Positions 1 through 11,904 of a DNA stretch of 64,000 nucleotides are shown here, piece by piece. The notes beneath the pieces were generated by a model. It saw only the letters and a list, made by a program, of their open reading frames with translations, ran no database searches and had not been told where the DNA came from. Every line of letters begins with the position of its first letter. Position 1 is the first letter of the stretch. Source of the stretch: Fragilaria crotonensis (lineage: Eukaryota; Bacillariophyta; Fragilariophyceae; Fragilariales; Fragilariaceae); assembly GCA_022925895.1 (NCBI GenBank), contig JAKSYS010000121.1:49909-113908 (forward strand), in the 5' to 3' direction. A program made the position numbers and the translations under genes.

Positions 1-529
1 TGCCGTACACATGCAGTCCCGTAATTCCCGCGTCGCGCAAAATCTCTAAAGTCATGTACAAGTTGAGTCCAATGCCACAAGCCGATTCGTACATGGACTG
101 CCCGCTTTTGATGTTTGGAGGAAAGTACTTTTGTTTAAATGCAAGCATGCCGGCTTTCACCTCATCGTAAGAGTGACCCCAACTGTCAAACCCCTCCTTT
201 CGAAAATTCTGCAACCATTCGGTCACATTCTGCGTTTTGTTCAGTTGATCTTGCACATATTCAGCTTCAAACGTTGCCTTGTCAACATTGGCTGCTTCAC
301 GAATAACTTCGGGGCACTCGTACTGGATTTTTATTTTTGATGTTGTCGTTGCGGGCCTACCATGGTAGAGAAATAGGAAGCCCACCAAGAACAAGATGGA
401 TGTTCCTGTCGTTGTCGCAACCCATCGACGATCCAGGAGTCGGGACAGAGGAGTCTTACGAACCTTCCGTTCCATGCCAATCTCCATCGCGTTCGAAGTC
501 ACAAGCCCTCGTCTTTCGTCGTCCTTCAT
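1..529 (-). CDS. SAM-dependent methyltransferase-like membrane protein, 3'-truncated by window edge
   Basis: The minus strand is open from about 529 to base 1 and runs off the window, so only the N-terminal part is present. ATGs are available at 529, 487 and further upstream at 568; I chose 529, and 487 is an equally good start. The protein has a basic N-terminus, then one hydrophobic segment (SILFLVGFLFLY), then a soluble region. The soluble part contains a WGHSYDEVK stretch followed by YFPP and YESACGIGLNLYMTLEIL, the motif I of a class I SAM-methyltransferase fold as found in a family I know from diatoms. Topology suggests a type II membrane anchor with the catalytic domain in a secretory or endomembrane lumen; that is inference. 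The SAM-binding core continues beyond the window, so catalytic completeness cannot be judged. Confidence 0.65.
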   Translation of the reverse strand, partial: MKDDERRGLVTSNAMEIGMERKVRKTPLSRLLDRRWVATTTGTSILFLVGFLFLYHGRPATTTSKIKIQYECPEVIREAANVDKATFEAEYVQDQLNKTQNVTEWLQNFRKEGFDSWGHSYDEVKAGMLAFKQKYFPPNIKSGQSMYESACGIGLNLYMTLEILRDAGITGLHVYG

Positions 530-1438
530 TGGCGTTCGAATGACGGATATCCTTGCGTTGATTGGCATGCTTCTTCGCAACGAAGCCAAGCAGTATAGGA
601 CTTGGAGTAGTCTCCTACATCAGCAACGACATGCAGTGAACTGTCCAATATGAAAATCTGTAAATATCATACAGTACCGGACTACAGTTTTTACGATATT
701 ACAAAATTCTAAATAAGGTTGCGCATCCCCCCAGATTTATATATAATCTACGCGTACTGTTTAGTAGAATCTTACTCTGCCCGACAGCATCTCTAGTAGT
801 AGGTCGTGTGTAAATTGAAGTTCTATATGTATGCATATGAGCTTGATTGCATCGAAACGTATGGCGCCAAATCGATATTTCTATGATCTATGAGTTGCCT
901 TTGGGTCTATGCTGTTGTACCCGGTCACAGAGTTCTACTAGTACTACTGAGTCTCTGAGCGCTGAGGTACAGAAAATCGATCCGAGTTCACGGGTCGAAT
1001 AGACCACCAGGTCGGAGCATTTTGTCTAATAGCGCCCCCTGATTGCGATGCACTTGATCTCGGAACTTTAGCATGATTGAGTCAGGGGATGGATGTGCGA
1101 CACCAGTGAATCAATCAAATTCTCGCGAAACAAACCTTCCGTGACCGAATCATGTGTTCAATGAACACATGCTTCATGACTCATGACCATGTAACCTGCA
1201 CGCGATACTTTATCTACCACAGAGGTGCACCGGAGTCATTTTTCTTGTCTTCTTCCCACTCCTGCTGCCCGTACGTCATTTCAGTTGGAGGGACTATCGA
1301 CGTTGACATTGCGGAAAGGAGCTGGTGAAGTGGCGACGAAGGCTGAAATTCCGCTGAAAGCGAGTTACACCTGCGAGCGAATGAATCTTGGGGATGAAAA
1401 TCTGAGGAGGGACGGTAACAACGAAAGGCGTGATCAGA
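530..1438. other. Intergenic stretch, no gene recognised
   Basis: Short open frames exist (for example 1225-1458 plus) but they lack homology and lie opposite the 3' end of the next gene. The spacer holds a few short GTAC-type words, as elsewhere in the window. Nothing else stands out. Confidence 0.5.
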
Positions 1439-2355
1439 TTACATTCTCCATCGCATAGTAATGTCGCAAGTCCGCGAAGCACGATGAAACTCACCAAAGG
1501 TGACTCCAGGTAATCGTCGTGTCTCTGATGGCATCGCCTCTGCCGCCGACTCCGCTGCGTGAGACGGACGATGTACATTTCTCGCTTGCTCGAGTCGATT
1601 CAACTCATTCAATATTTCAAGGTTTGCCTGTGTGAACATATCCGACAGCTTTTGATCAGATTCTTTGTAATTGGGAGCATGAAAATGGGTTAGAAAGGTG
1701 TTCATGTAGTGGTGCATACCATTAATCGTAGTAGGTTGCTTCTAGGTGTGGCACTCACGCGTGGTTGTGACCTTTGCCATGAGGTCCTCAATTTTCGATG
1801 AGATCTGGAAGTGGGAGCTGCTGATGATTGTCATACTATCATCGGCCTTGGCTTGTTCCGCTTGTCGCCTCTCTTTCTTCGCCTTTGTGCTCGATTTATA
1901 ATTGGAATGAAGAGCGTCCCGAATGGTTTGACCAACCTTTTCCCTCGCAAGATGATCACCGACTTCTTGCCACATACCAGTCGCAGGGTCCAGCTTTATG
2001 AAACCTCCATCCGGACTTTGAGATCTAACTGTCTGAATAATTGAAGACACGATCGCAGATTTTTCTAGTTTTGTTGTTGCCTCGGAATAGCGGTCTAAAA
2101 ATTTGGCAACGAGCTTACGGAATCTTCTATTCCCAGGATGTAGGAAACAGGTCTTTCCTGTTCAACGCATAACAACAGTAAGGAAACTGACAAAGGCACG
2201 CAGTGAACGGAACATGGAAATCACCGTGGTCGCGAACAGAACGTACCCTTGCCGCAAACAACATCGTATTCGCCTGGAGAAAAAAGAGCGGGAAGGTCTC
2301 TGTTGCCCGCATCTATAGGCGACTGAGGACCATCCGGTTTCGAAGCCATGCTCAT
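1439..2355 (-). CDS. DUF6824-domain protein (diatom-type family), three exons
   Basis: Three exons join in frame: 2355-2247, 2157 to about 1780, and a last exon starting near 1670 and ending at 1439. Intron 1 is 2158-2246 with GTACGT donor and CAG acceptor; intron 2 has a GTGAGT donor after VTTT(R/Q) and an AAG acceptor. Spliced, the core reads YDVVCGKG, then HPGNRRFRKLV, then a GGFIKLDPATGMW stretch and AREKVGQTIRDAL. These are the hallmarks of the DUF6824 domain, which is expanded in diatoms: a glycine-rich start, an HPGN box, a GF(V/I)K(L/K)D box and a REKVGQ-R-D box. The function is unknown; a DNA-binding or regulatory role is only guessed. The start is uncertain: an in-frame ATG also exists at 2559. 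The C-terminal 90 residues are polar and predicted helical without recognisable domain. Confidence 0.7.
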
Positions 2356-5284
2356 GAAATGTCGTGATGGTGCGAGCAAAAGGTATAGATACTGAATATG
2401 GGCGTCGAGTTGGCGATGGTGTGTGGTCCAGCCTTTAATGTATTGATGATGATCGTTTTTAGTATTATTGGCAGTCGGAGTATTCCCTTCTACCGGTATG
2501 TCATACTTGTACGATTGCATACAAAATGCAATCGAACGACTCTCCAAGGTGTCGTGCATTTTTTCCGATGAGAACAAGGATAAAGCCGTGGGAGCTGCAA
2601 ATGAGATACATTGGTATGCATATATGCATACGTGGAATAGTTATAAGATGCACGTGCGCAAAAGACATTTTGGCATTTAAGTGACCTGCATCATGCGTCC
2701 TGCCTCCTGCCAAGCATTTGAGTCCGCCTCATGGAGTGGCACGGCAAAGGACGACTCACAAGGCTAAAAGCATCGCATTGCCGGGACAGGTTGATGGAAT
2801 TAGCATATAAAACGCTAGAACTAAATGCTGGCATATTCAGAAAGGTGTTCTGTATTGGACTTAGATTTTACTCCAGTTCATTTGAATAATTGAGAACAGA
2901 AATTTACCAGATTTCCAGTCAGCCCAGATGGCTCTTCCGTAGTACAAATGTACCTGGTACATGTAGCTGGTAGTAGCATTGAAATCGCTGGAGCGCAATG
3001 TGGTTCAGACATTTTGGATTTTGGACTATTTTGTACTACCCGTAATGCTGGAGACTGGAGACCTTGATACTAGCGTACACATATACTGTAGTACAAGTAC
3101 TCGAGACTCGAGTACGTGGTACAGTACTCACTGCTTATTGCGCATTACGTATATTCATAGTGCATATTATTTCTCTTTGGTCTTGAGTCTTGAGCCTTCA
3201 GTAACCAATCATATATTGCTTGCTTGTGGTGTGTCGTTTCACACCGGCCGCGTTCAGTTTTTCCGTGTCATCTGCAAGAATAAATGCGCCGTGAATTGCG
3301 GCAATCGCAGTCCTACCGCCGTCGCTCGGTGAAAACTGTCACTGATTGATCAAATTCCTCCTAGTCACTTATCTGAACCGGCAAGTTTTTGCTGCTTTAA
3401 CATGTACTACTAGAGTACAGTAATGATGATGCTGACATCTAACAGGGTACAAACAGACTCATCTGTGGATGGTCAACTGGTAACTTCAAGATTGACGAAG
3501 ACATGTAGTTGTTGGCATATTGGCATCCTCTGCTAGTTGCATACATCTTGTCACAGTGTGCACCAACAAAATTTGAATCACACAAAACACATTCACCTTC
3601 CCACCAAAGTCCAGCATTTTGAGCAACCTCCTGGAGGAGGTTGAACAAATCTCAAAACAGGATCCATTTAAATTACTTCCTTTCACTACCAAATGACCAC
3701 ATCTTCAAAAATGGTACCTGCAACATTGAAAAGAACAAAGCCACAGCAGCTATGACATGCGGTCTAGGCTTTTCTATCAAAGCTGACTTTCTTGATCTTA
3801 TTGATGAACACCTTCCAATTGGACGAGGTGTGGAATGGGATGGTGCAGAAGAACAAGAAAATCTTCTCATTCAACTAGCTAGTCAGCACCCTGGTATGGG
3901 TAATATGGAGGAGAGCCTCAAGCACAGCTTTGTTCCTCTCTTGCCTCCCCGCACAAGTGATCCCAAAGCCTGGATGAAGTCATAAAAGCAATGGACCTCT
4001 GCAATGATGAATAAAGCAGAAGGCTGATGTGTTAGCTAGTTTGCTGCAAAGAATCCGAGGGATCAGCTGCTGCTGAGCACCAGCCAGGACATGCAAAATA
4101 TTTATGAAGGCGATGACAATGACCATTACAAGGAGGGGAAAATGAAAATGAGGAGGAAAGGTAGTTGATCATGACAATCCTCCACCAAAAAAGGAGATGT
4201 TGTTTCCTGGGCCTGCTCCTCCGGGTAGGCCAGCAGTGATAGAGATTACACGTTCTTGAAGTGGCGGAGATCATAACAGGAAAAGTACTACTGGTAGCTA
4301 AGGCAAAGTGCAGAATTATCAAAGATTTGGCGCAAAGGAGCACATAATTAGCGGCAGTTGAATGAACACTTCATGCAGACAACAATCTCGCAGCAATCAT
4401 GGCTTTCTTGTCTGTTGCTAACAAGAAGACAAGCACCTCGTGCATTGATAGAATTTTGAGCCCCCATGAATCCTAATTCTGAGGTTGCCACACATGCATG
4501 CAAGCAAAGATTCCTCAGGCCCAGCAATAATGCCCATGTATGAGAGAAGAAAAAATTTCACTAAAAAGGCTCTGATGCGGATGACAGTTTCTTGCACAGC
4601 AATCATTCGGTCAAGATGGATACCAAGAATGTGGAGGGGTGGAGGGAGAAGGTTCTTGCTGCAGAAGACTAAGGGAAATGGCATATTCTCATTTAAACAG
4701 CAACAGGAACTTTCCAAAAAGTAGGAGTAGGAGTGATATAGTTAAAAATGTTTAGAACATCAAGCAAACATTTAATTGACATTAGCTAAAGCAGTCGTAT
4801 AAATGCTGCAAGCTTCCAACCTGTCAAGCTTGCACATTGCGTAGAGTAGAATCATCGTTTTCAAGATGACTTTTCTTCCCCTTATTCTTTGAAGGCTAGC
4901 CGATCTTTCAGACAAGGGAAGGCTTGCTAAATGCTTTTCATTTCCCATTTGTCAGAATTGCGCTATCGGTAGAGTACAAGTACTGGAAACGGTACTGTAC
5001 ACTCCAGCACATGTACGTACAGTATGATATCTGATATCTGATAAGCTGGTACAAGTATGTACCAGGTAGCTTCATATGCATATCATACGTGATGCTCTTA
5101 TACAGTAACTCAGTAACCAGTAATAGGTCTTCCACGCGTCCCTCGATAGCAACACGTCATCGTACGTGCGATCCTCGCACTGCAAGTGTCATCCATATCG
5201 GGAAGCCGATCCGCGGGGTTCTCTTTCTGGAAACTTTACTCTGCCGCACATTTCTGACACGTAGCAAAGTGTGTATTGTTCATC
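2356..5284. other. Long intergenic region with an AT-rich island, possible decayed transposon
   Basis: From about 2600 to 4900 the sequence is clearly richer in A+T than the flanking genes and carries several medium open frames on both strands, for example 3641-3985 plus and 3439-3648 minus. None matches a family I recognise and none has a convincing exon structure. Short GTAC palindromes occur at 2940-3130 and 4970-5070. The composition and the broken frames resemble degraded transposon sequence, but I could not find terminal repeats. Confidence 0.35.
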
Positions 5285-6245
5285 ATGCTTCTTCGCCTTG
5301 CCTCATATGCCGCCTTCATTGTAGCTTGCAAAGCTTTTGCCGCACCGATAACCATTCGTACTAGCACGACTGCACTCAAGATGACTGACTTTGATGAGAC
5401 TCGAGGAGGGACTTACTCTATCGCCGATCAACGCGCTCGAGTTGCCAAAGCCAAGGAAGAAAATAACCAGCGTTTCTTGGACATCAGTAGTGTCTACGAC
5501 GGAGGTGACTTGTCCGGAAAGCGCGTCTTGGTAACTGGAGGAAATAGAGGCTTGGGACTCGAGATTGCCAAGGAGCTTGTTCAAATTGGTGCTACGGCAA
5601 TTATTGTGTGTCGCAGCAGCACCCCAGAGCTTGAAAAGTTGGTTGGGAAATACAATGTTTACAAAGATGTTGATCTGACCGATACTGAAGCCGTCAAGGC
5701 TGTTGCCAAGAAGGTCAAAAGGGACGGCGGTGACATTGACGTCGTCATCAACAACGCGGGATACTTCTATGAGCCGTGCGAAAAGATCTTGGACGATAGT
5801 CTTAACTTCGACGAGCAGTTGAAGCAAATCGATATCTGTGCGTTGGGACCGTTACGCATGAATTCTGCGCTTGTGAACGCAGGGGCATTGGCGACCGACG
5901 CCAAACTTGTCATCATCACGTCTCAGGCTGGATCAGTGGAATGGAGATCCACTCAAAACAAGGACGAAGGCGGCGATTATGGTCACCACATGTCGCGTGC
6001 CGCCTGTAACATTGCTGGAGTCTTGCAGGCAGAGGAGCTCCGAAAGAAGGGATACACCGTCATCCTACTTCACCCTGGATTTAACAGGACTGAAATGACA
6101 AAAAGTACGAAGCCATTTGGGATATTGAGGAGCTGTAGAACCCAGAATTGGGGCAAAACGTGTCATCTATGAAACCATCAAAGCCACATTAGAAGACACT
6201 GGGAAGTTCGTCAATTGCGAAGATGGATTACAGATTCCATGGTAA
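5285..6245 (+). CDS. Plastid-type short-chain dehydrogenase/reductase family protein, frameshifted near 3' end
   Basis: The start is the ATG at 5285, which yields a signal peptide ending in ACKAFAAP, an ASAFAP-like plastid-targeting motif. The Rossmann nucleotide-binding loop TGGNRGLG lies at about residues 84-91, followed by the NNAG box and the strand-5 serine (ITSQAGS). The catalytic YxxxK is replaced: the corresponding positions 234 and 238 are His and Arg in the string YGHHMSRAA. The C-terminal HPG motif ([12 protein letters not shown]) is normal. After it the reading frame needs two single-base insertions, one in the A-run near 6100 and one near 6132. With these the conserved tail runs on to a stop at 6243-6245, giving about 320 residues. 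Both breaks look like sequence errors. Substrate unknown. The next gene is convergent. Confidence 0.75.
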
Positions 6246-6771
6246 GGCCCTCGCTATCTAGTACTTCTAGAGTATGCCATCAGCACAACCATTCAATTTA
6301 GCATGCACGAAGGGTAATCCTGATTTACCTCATGGCTCATAGCCTTCAGGACAATACCATGTCAGGTCATAGCAATATTGTAGGCTAGCTCCTGTGTCGA
6401 TCGGGCCGTGGCATGTGGACTCCGCAAGTTATCACGCTGTTAACTTCTTCACATACCTTCACGCACATTTCGAACGAAGAACCGTTACAGCGTTGTCCGC
6501 AGCCTGCCGCCGGCCCAGGTTTTCAACCAAAAATATCGCACCAGTTGCTAGGTATTCGAATAACACTTTGTTGCCAGGAGACAAACGGTACTTTGATTGC
6601 TGGTACGACGTAACAAAGTACCAAACGAGTGAATCGAATGAGTTGCGTCTCCGTTGTCGCGAATTGACGAGATGACAACGATCAGAGTGGCGAATTGATC
6701 ACAGAATCCCATCACCCATCAACAACGAGCGCTTCTTGCCCACTCAAGGAAGGTTGCATTCGTCACCACCT
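6246..6771. other. Convergent intergenic spacer
   Basis: Spacer between two convergent genes, presumably holding both polyadenylation regions. Short frames at 6394-6675 have no support. Nothing recognised. Confidence 0.4.
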
Positions 6772-8354
6772 CTACTCCAGTCGTGTATCGAAAAATTCCT
6801 TCGAAGCTCGTCGTTGCCGTTCCGGGTGCTGGACTTCATTCCCTTCAACCAAGCCTCTGTGCCGGTATCTCATGAGCTGACTATTGACACCTTCAAGGCC
6901 GCCGCTGTGCACATACATAATCTCGCGTCCAGTCAAAAAGTTACACGACTCTGCATCGCCAACGACAGGCCAGTGTCGCAGCAGCAGATGCCAGGCAGGC
7001 GCACCGTACAACAGATCAACCTTAACACCGCAACTCTCCATCTCCCGAAAGGAATCCAAAATGTCAACATCGGGTTCTCCGAAGCGAAAGTATCGGAATT
7101 TCTCTGCCCCTTCCAAATAGAATGACGCCATGGGAGCTGGTTTCAAGACCTGCGGAATCTCATCTTTTTCACCAGTCCCTCCAGTTTCCATGTTCAACGC
7201 CATCATTTGTCGTTCAGCGTATCCCTCATCGCCAACACAAGGAATGACCACAACATCAATATCCATTCGACTGGAGGGATCGCTGCTGGTCTGCATCTTT
7301 CGAAGCTCTCTATGTAGAATAATAGCTGTGGAGCAAGTTCCTCCAGGAACAAAAACCGACAAGGGTCGTCCATTTCCATTTTCTGCCCAAAACAATAAAA
7401 TTTCACCGGCCAATAACTTGCACCCTGGAACCGCAAACCCGCAGGCACCACCTTGTGGGATCTGCGTCTCAAGCTTAGTAACAATTGTGGTTCAACAGTC
7501 ACACACCTCGATGACTGGACTTACCCAAACAGAGTCTCCACTCACTGGTATTGGCAAATCAGCGGGAGCGTCCGATTTGCCACCAGAGTCACCTCCAAAA
7601 AGGTGATTGTACTCATCGTTCGACACTTCGATCACTTCCATGCCCAGAGCTTTTGCTCTAAAGTAGTTACCGCTGGGGTTCTTTTTCAGAAAGCGAGGTA
7701 GCTTCTTGGTATAATATACGAATCGCTTCTCTCGTACGATATTTCTCAGCCTTTCAGATTCTTCCTCCGGCACGTCTTCGTCGTAGCTGTTATCATCATT
7801 TCCATCAGGATTAACGGTAGCCGTTGCCTCCGCATTCTTCGATTGAACAACCGCCGCAAGTGCTAGCATGGCATTACTTTGCGATCCTCCGTAACTAACA
7901 ACACACTTGGGAAACTCCGCAGCAGGTATTTGGTTCAGTGCCAACATCTTGCGTGCCTTGTTTCCGCTCACGTTGGATCGTTCTAGCCGTAGCAAATCAT
8001 CGCGCTTAATATAAACCTGCTTCCCTCGTACCGAGACGATTTCGACTGGCGACGGTTTCAGAGGGGATGCGACGGGTCTCAGATCCACCTTTTCCATCGT
8101 CCTGAAATCAGACGGGGTATAACTCTGCTTCGGAATCTCTACGTCCTCAAACGAAACCTTCCTCCAACCATCTGATCCCTGACTGGAGTTCTCTCACAAT
8201 GACGGCCTACACCCACATTTCCCAGGTCGTGATCCAAGTCATCCACATTCATTCGATCCTTCAAGGAGAAACATCGAAACGATGCCTGAACTGTTGGAGA
8301 GCGAACGGCTGACAGCCTACTAGCAACGTGAAGTGCTTTGGTGACAACGACCAT
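6772..8354 (-). CDS. PLP-dependent ACC deaminase / D-cysteine desulfhydrase-like protein, two exons
   Basis: The protein belongs to the fold-type II PLP enzymes near D-cysteine desulfhydrase and ACC deaminase. The PLP lysine sits in VSGNKARKM, and the phosphate region SYGGSQSNAML follows about 30 residues later. Later come IPQGGACGFAVPG and the C-terminal MYVHSGGLEG box, typical of the family members I know from algae. One intron (7462-7524, GTAAGT to CAG) joins SVW to IPQGG. The likely start is the ATG at 8354, giving an Arg/Ser-rich, acid-free leader that looks like a mitochondrial or plastid presequence; total about 506 residues. One single-base indel is needed near 8190 to connect the leader to the catalytic part (an in-frame TGA otherwise intervenes). 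The likely reaction is release of ammonia and sulfide or alpha-ketobutyrate from D-cysteine or ACC; substrate choice cannot be read from sequence. Confidence 0.8.
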
Positions 8355-9003
8355 TTTCAGCGACACACAGATAATAGAGAAAGAAAGCCCCCGCTGACGG
8401 GTTAGTCATTTCGGTCGCAGTACTAATACGTCTGTGATCGGGAGGTTAGCAGTGATGCGATGGATCCAGACACTAGAGCACCTTGTGTGTACCCTCTCAG
8501 AGTGCAGCACACCGCGACGAAGTCGAGAAATGAGAAACAAAAATACAGATTTTTAGAAAATCGTTATCATCTGTTGGAGTGTGTCTGTACGCCTACTAGC
8601 GAGAGCACGGTGTTCGGAATTGGGAATCCTCCTGAACATCGCTGGAACACCACCTCGGGCGACAAAATCAGCGCGTGCAAGGTGCAAGGTGTGCTCTCTC
8701 TGTGATACGCACTCGAAAAACATCCAGAGTGTAATAGAAGACGATTCAAATCTGCTACTACGAGTAGTCTAGTACCAGGAAGATCTCTAAGCTATCGAGT
8801 CCTCACCAGGAGAATCACGAGTGACTTCGAGGACATAACTGGGTATTGCACTTAGGCACTCGTAAGTAGATTATAGCATTCAATTTGCCTCATTATAGCA
8901 TCTTAGGTTTGCCAGGTGTGCGTGGAGACCCCTGTAAGCATTGCAAATTTGCCTCTCAGCGCAATCATTTCATTGCGTGGAGTTTGATCACACGTCCACG
9001 TTC
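8355..9003. other. Intergenic spacer, includes likely promoter of the PLP enzyme gene
   Basis: No gene recognised. Short frames at 8460-8772 on both strands are mutually overlapping and lack family signals. Confidence 0.4.
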
Positions 9004-9822
9004 CTATTCGTCAACTTCCTCCAAAGTGCACAAGCTATTAGTCATGCGACTATCTCGAGTCCACACGTAACTTTGAAACTGATATTTTTCCTCAAGAAAG
9101 TTATTGTCTTCCTCGAAATCGGCGAAGAACCCGTAGTCATCGGGATCGTCTTCTAAGCAAGAGAGGATCGTTGCTGGCGATGTAGCGTCATCGCTACTGC
9201 TGATGATTTCCAATTGCTTATTCGACATTTGGCCGTTCGCTGGTGTCTCGAAGGAGGAGCGGCGTGTCATTGCAGCAAGGGATCCTTGGACGCTGTCCTT
9301 TGCTTTCTTGACAAGGACACGTATGAACTTGAACCGTAAAAGACAAGGAACATGGTGGATGTGTCGCTGCATGAACCCAACAGCACAGTACAACAATTGA
9401 TCCACCTTGCAGCACGACACGAGAAAGAACATCAACCTAAGCAGTGCCGCCGAAGGCTGGGTGCGTCCCTCAAAGGACTTGTCGCACAAGGACATGTCAG
9501 ACAAGGTCGAGAGCCAACTAGCCTTTTGCTGGAGCTGGCTTGACACGAAGGATCGGGTGGGTGTGAACGAGGGACGTCTTGGTATTTCAGTCTCATTTTT
9601 CGACATCGCGTTACTCAATCCTTGGCGTGCTCGATGGTTGCCAATCGATTTCGCGGTTGGCAGCGGAGAAGTGCTCAGATGTGGTTCTTTCATGGTCGCA
9701 AGCTTAGTATGGAACGATCCCCTTGATGTCCGATACACTTGCGATCCAAATTGAAGTTCAGCATGCATCGTTCCCCTTAGCAACCCCTCGGGTGCTGCAA
9801 AACCCCCCGATTTGTGCCCCAT
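9004..9822 (-). CDS. Hypothetical protein with acidic C-terminus
   Basis: A single uninterrupted frame of 272 codons starts at an ATG at 9822. The N-terminal 110 residues are Ser/Thr/Arg-rich and low in hydrophobics. A Cys-rich hydrophobic patch (LMFFLVSCCKVDQLLYCAVGF) lies at about residues 130-150 and could be membrane associated. The C-terminal 70 residues are acidic (DDPDDYGFFADFEEDNN). I do not recognise a domain. The acidic D-DYGFF-DFE tail resembles tails seen in other short diatom proteins, but no function follows. Length and lack of breaks support a real gene. Confidence 0.5.
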   Translation of the reverse strand: MGHKSGGFAAPEGLLRGTMHAELQFGSQVYRTSRGSFHTKLATMKEPHLSTSPLPTAKSIGNHRARQGLSNAMSKNETEIPRRPSFTPTRSFVSSQLQQKASWLSTLSDMSLCDKSFEGRTQPSAALLRLMFFLVSCCKVDQLLYCAVGFMQRHIHHVPCLLRFKFIRVLVKKAKDSVQGSLAAMTRRSSFETPANGQMSNKQLEIISSSDDATSPATILSCLEDDPDDYGFFADFEEDNNFLEEKYQFQSYVWTRDSRMTNSLCTLEEVDE

Positions 9823-10508
9823 TGGCTCGATTCGCGAATGGCGTAAGGCTGAATTGGAAACTACACCCGTTGGAATCTACTCCGAGTACACCACTACACC
9901 CTCGCCAGAAATGCTGCACCCGCCGAGAAACGATGACGAGGATCCATCAGCAAGAAACGCAAAGCATGGATGATGTGAGAGGGATTTGCCGGAGTGGATG
10001 TGATTGGCAATTCTTTAGTCTGATGTCATTTATCTACCGATGACAACGCAGATTCTAGACCTGAGATTGGATAAAAAAATTGTTGGATATGTCACTGCCA
10101 CGTATATGCGAAGCTTGACACCCACCCACGGAAAATGCGCAAAACTCAGATTGCGAACGATGGACTTCAACAACGACCCATCGTCACGATAGCATTGCAT
10201 TCGAGGCGACAACCCATCAGAGACGAGGAAGGAGCTCAATCGGAAAACGATGACAACTTGTGCAAGACAACGCAACATCGTAACGCAGTTCAGACTCATG
10301 GACCACTACTGCGCTTCAACCACGCGCATACAATGGCTATGATTTCATCTTGAAGTACGTACGTTCGCTCCAGCAGATCCCATTTGCAACGATGGTTTCA
10401 AGCAGATGAAGTATGAAGTATACAGTGTGCTTTAAACATTAGAAGTACCCCGATGATGAAAGTGCAAATTACGAATCGCAAGCAATGGTGTTGGCGGGAA
10501 CAAAACTT
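9823..10508. other. Intergenic spacer
   Basis: Holds the presumed promoter of the 9822 gene and the 3' region of the HSF gene. Frames at 10030-10299 and 10135-10353 overlap each other on opposite strands and have no homology signal. Confidence 0.4.
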
Positions 10509-11656
10509 TTAACCCATATAGTGGCGGAATTGACTGTTGCTCAATGCGGTCGCCGCCGCAAAGCCGGCGGCAAAATCGGACGTTGGTATCACATTGTTGG
10601 GCACCGGATGCGGCTGCGTTGGCAAGCCGTGGAACGGCAGGCGGTCTACGGCGTTGGGCAGTGCCACCTGCGAAGCCGTGTCTTGTCCTGAGTTTTTTAC
10701 CATCATAACGGAAGGAGATACATCGGTATTGAAGTAGGCCTGTGGGAAGTACAACATGGGGTTCTCATGTGCGTGTTGCGGTTGGTGTCCTTGATCCCCG
10801 ATAGCATGCCCTCCGATCTGCAGCTCCGAACTTGACAAAGCGTTCTGAAAGGACACAATGCTTTGGTGATCGCTTGGTGTCAGCGTGGTGGAACCGTGTT
10901 CTCCGTGAATGGCCTTAATCTTGTCGGATGAAAGGTACGCACCGGAGTAGATGGGCATGCGCGCTTTCGGACCACCTTGAACTGTGCATGGAAGTAATAT
11001 TGACTCATCATCAGCCTTCGCAGGCACCGGATGGAGTTCACTTATCTTATAAAAATCAGGTTCACGATCGACATCGGTTGATCCTTTCTCAGCAACACCT
11101 GGTCGTTTCATCTGTTTACATAGATATGGTAGCCTCGCAGGAAGCGTTCGTGGTAGTAGCTGTTGCGATCGCGTCCCTGAGTAATTCTCCGGAAGCCCCA
11201 GCCGTTCGCTTGACGAATGAATGATGAGAATTTGGAATGCTCGAAGTAGGTCGGGATGACACTAGTCTCGAATTCACGAGGCTTGAGGACTCGCCAGGAT
11301 CTACCGTGGGGCATCCAGGCGACAACGTCAGACAGGCCCGGATGGCTGAGGATGGCATGCATCTTTGCAGGGAAGTTGGGAACTCTCCCAGGTGGTGTCA
11401 AGGGTGTCAAAGGATCCGGATCTTTTTCGTGAGAGAAGTCTCTATATTGAAAGAAAGGGGGACCGCAGTCATCAACTCTGCTCTCCCCGCTTCGCGTATT
11501 GCCCAACTCCGTAACAGGCCCAACCTCCGGAGTAATCCTGGCTTTCTTCAATGCTCGGTTGTCCTCGACTTCTGAAATACTCTGCCAGTAGCCTCTGTCA
11601 TTATCAGGTAACGATTCTCCTGGTGGCCTTTCCTTTCTTCGATTGGAGAGACTCAT
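10509..11656 (-). CDS. Heat shock factor (HSF)-type transcription factor, one frameshift
   Basis: The HSF DNA-binding domain spans about residues 94-180. It shows FPAKMHAILS, then VVAWMPHGRSWRVLKP, then IPTYFEHSKFSSFIRQANGW (the recognition helix), then GFRRIT and SYYHERFLRG. The frame breaks after FLRG near 11140. Adding one base restores the expected LPYLCKQMKRP continuation and joins the C-terminal 200 residues, about 382 in all. Upstream of the domain is a 90-residue polar region. The C-terminal half has no coiled-coil heptad and is Gln/His/Pro rich, possibly a transactivation region. I chose the ATG at 11656; the frame stays open upstream to 11785. HSFs are the largest transcription factor family in diatoms, so this is probably a family member rather than the canonical stress regulator. 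Two perfect TGACGTCA sites lie upstream (see separate entries). Confidence 0.9.
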
Positions 11657-11896
11657 TGCTTCTGTTGAGAGTAATGAAGAAACGAAGACGCAAGCATGTA
11701 TGTTAGCTGAACGCCCGTCAAAGTTATTACCCCGGCGATTTTGTGAGCCCTCACATCTTGACATCGTTATGGAGAATTTTGGCACGATGCACGCTCAGGA
11801 ATTCTAAGGTTTTCACAAGCACAGTATATCAACCAAATTCCCATGATGATGTCATCCATGGCGTTCGTCTGACATCACTGTTACGTTCTCTTGTGC

Positions 11897-11904
11897 TGAC
11901 GTCA
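11897..11904. promoter_or_regulatory. Palindromic CRE-like site TGACGTCA upstream of HSF gene
   Basis: Perfect 8-base palindrome 241 bp upstream of the chosen HSF start codon. CRE-type cores (TGACGT/ACGTCA) are known cAMP/CO2-responsive elements for bZIP factors in diatoms. Binding here is inferred only. Confidence 0.35.

Noticed and set aside
3641-3985. 114-codon frame in the AT-rich island as a gene
   Set aside because: No recognisable domain, no exon context, surrounded by similar open frames on both strands.
5303-5827. 174-codon open frame antisense to the SDR gene
   Set aside because: It lies fully opposite a conserved coding region and shows no family signal; a mirror frame.
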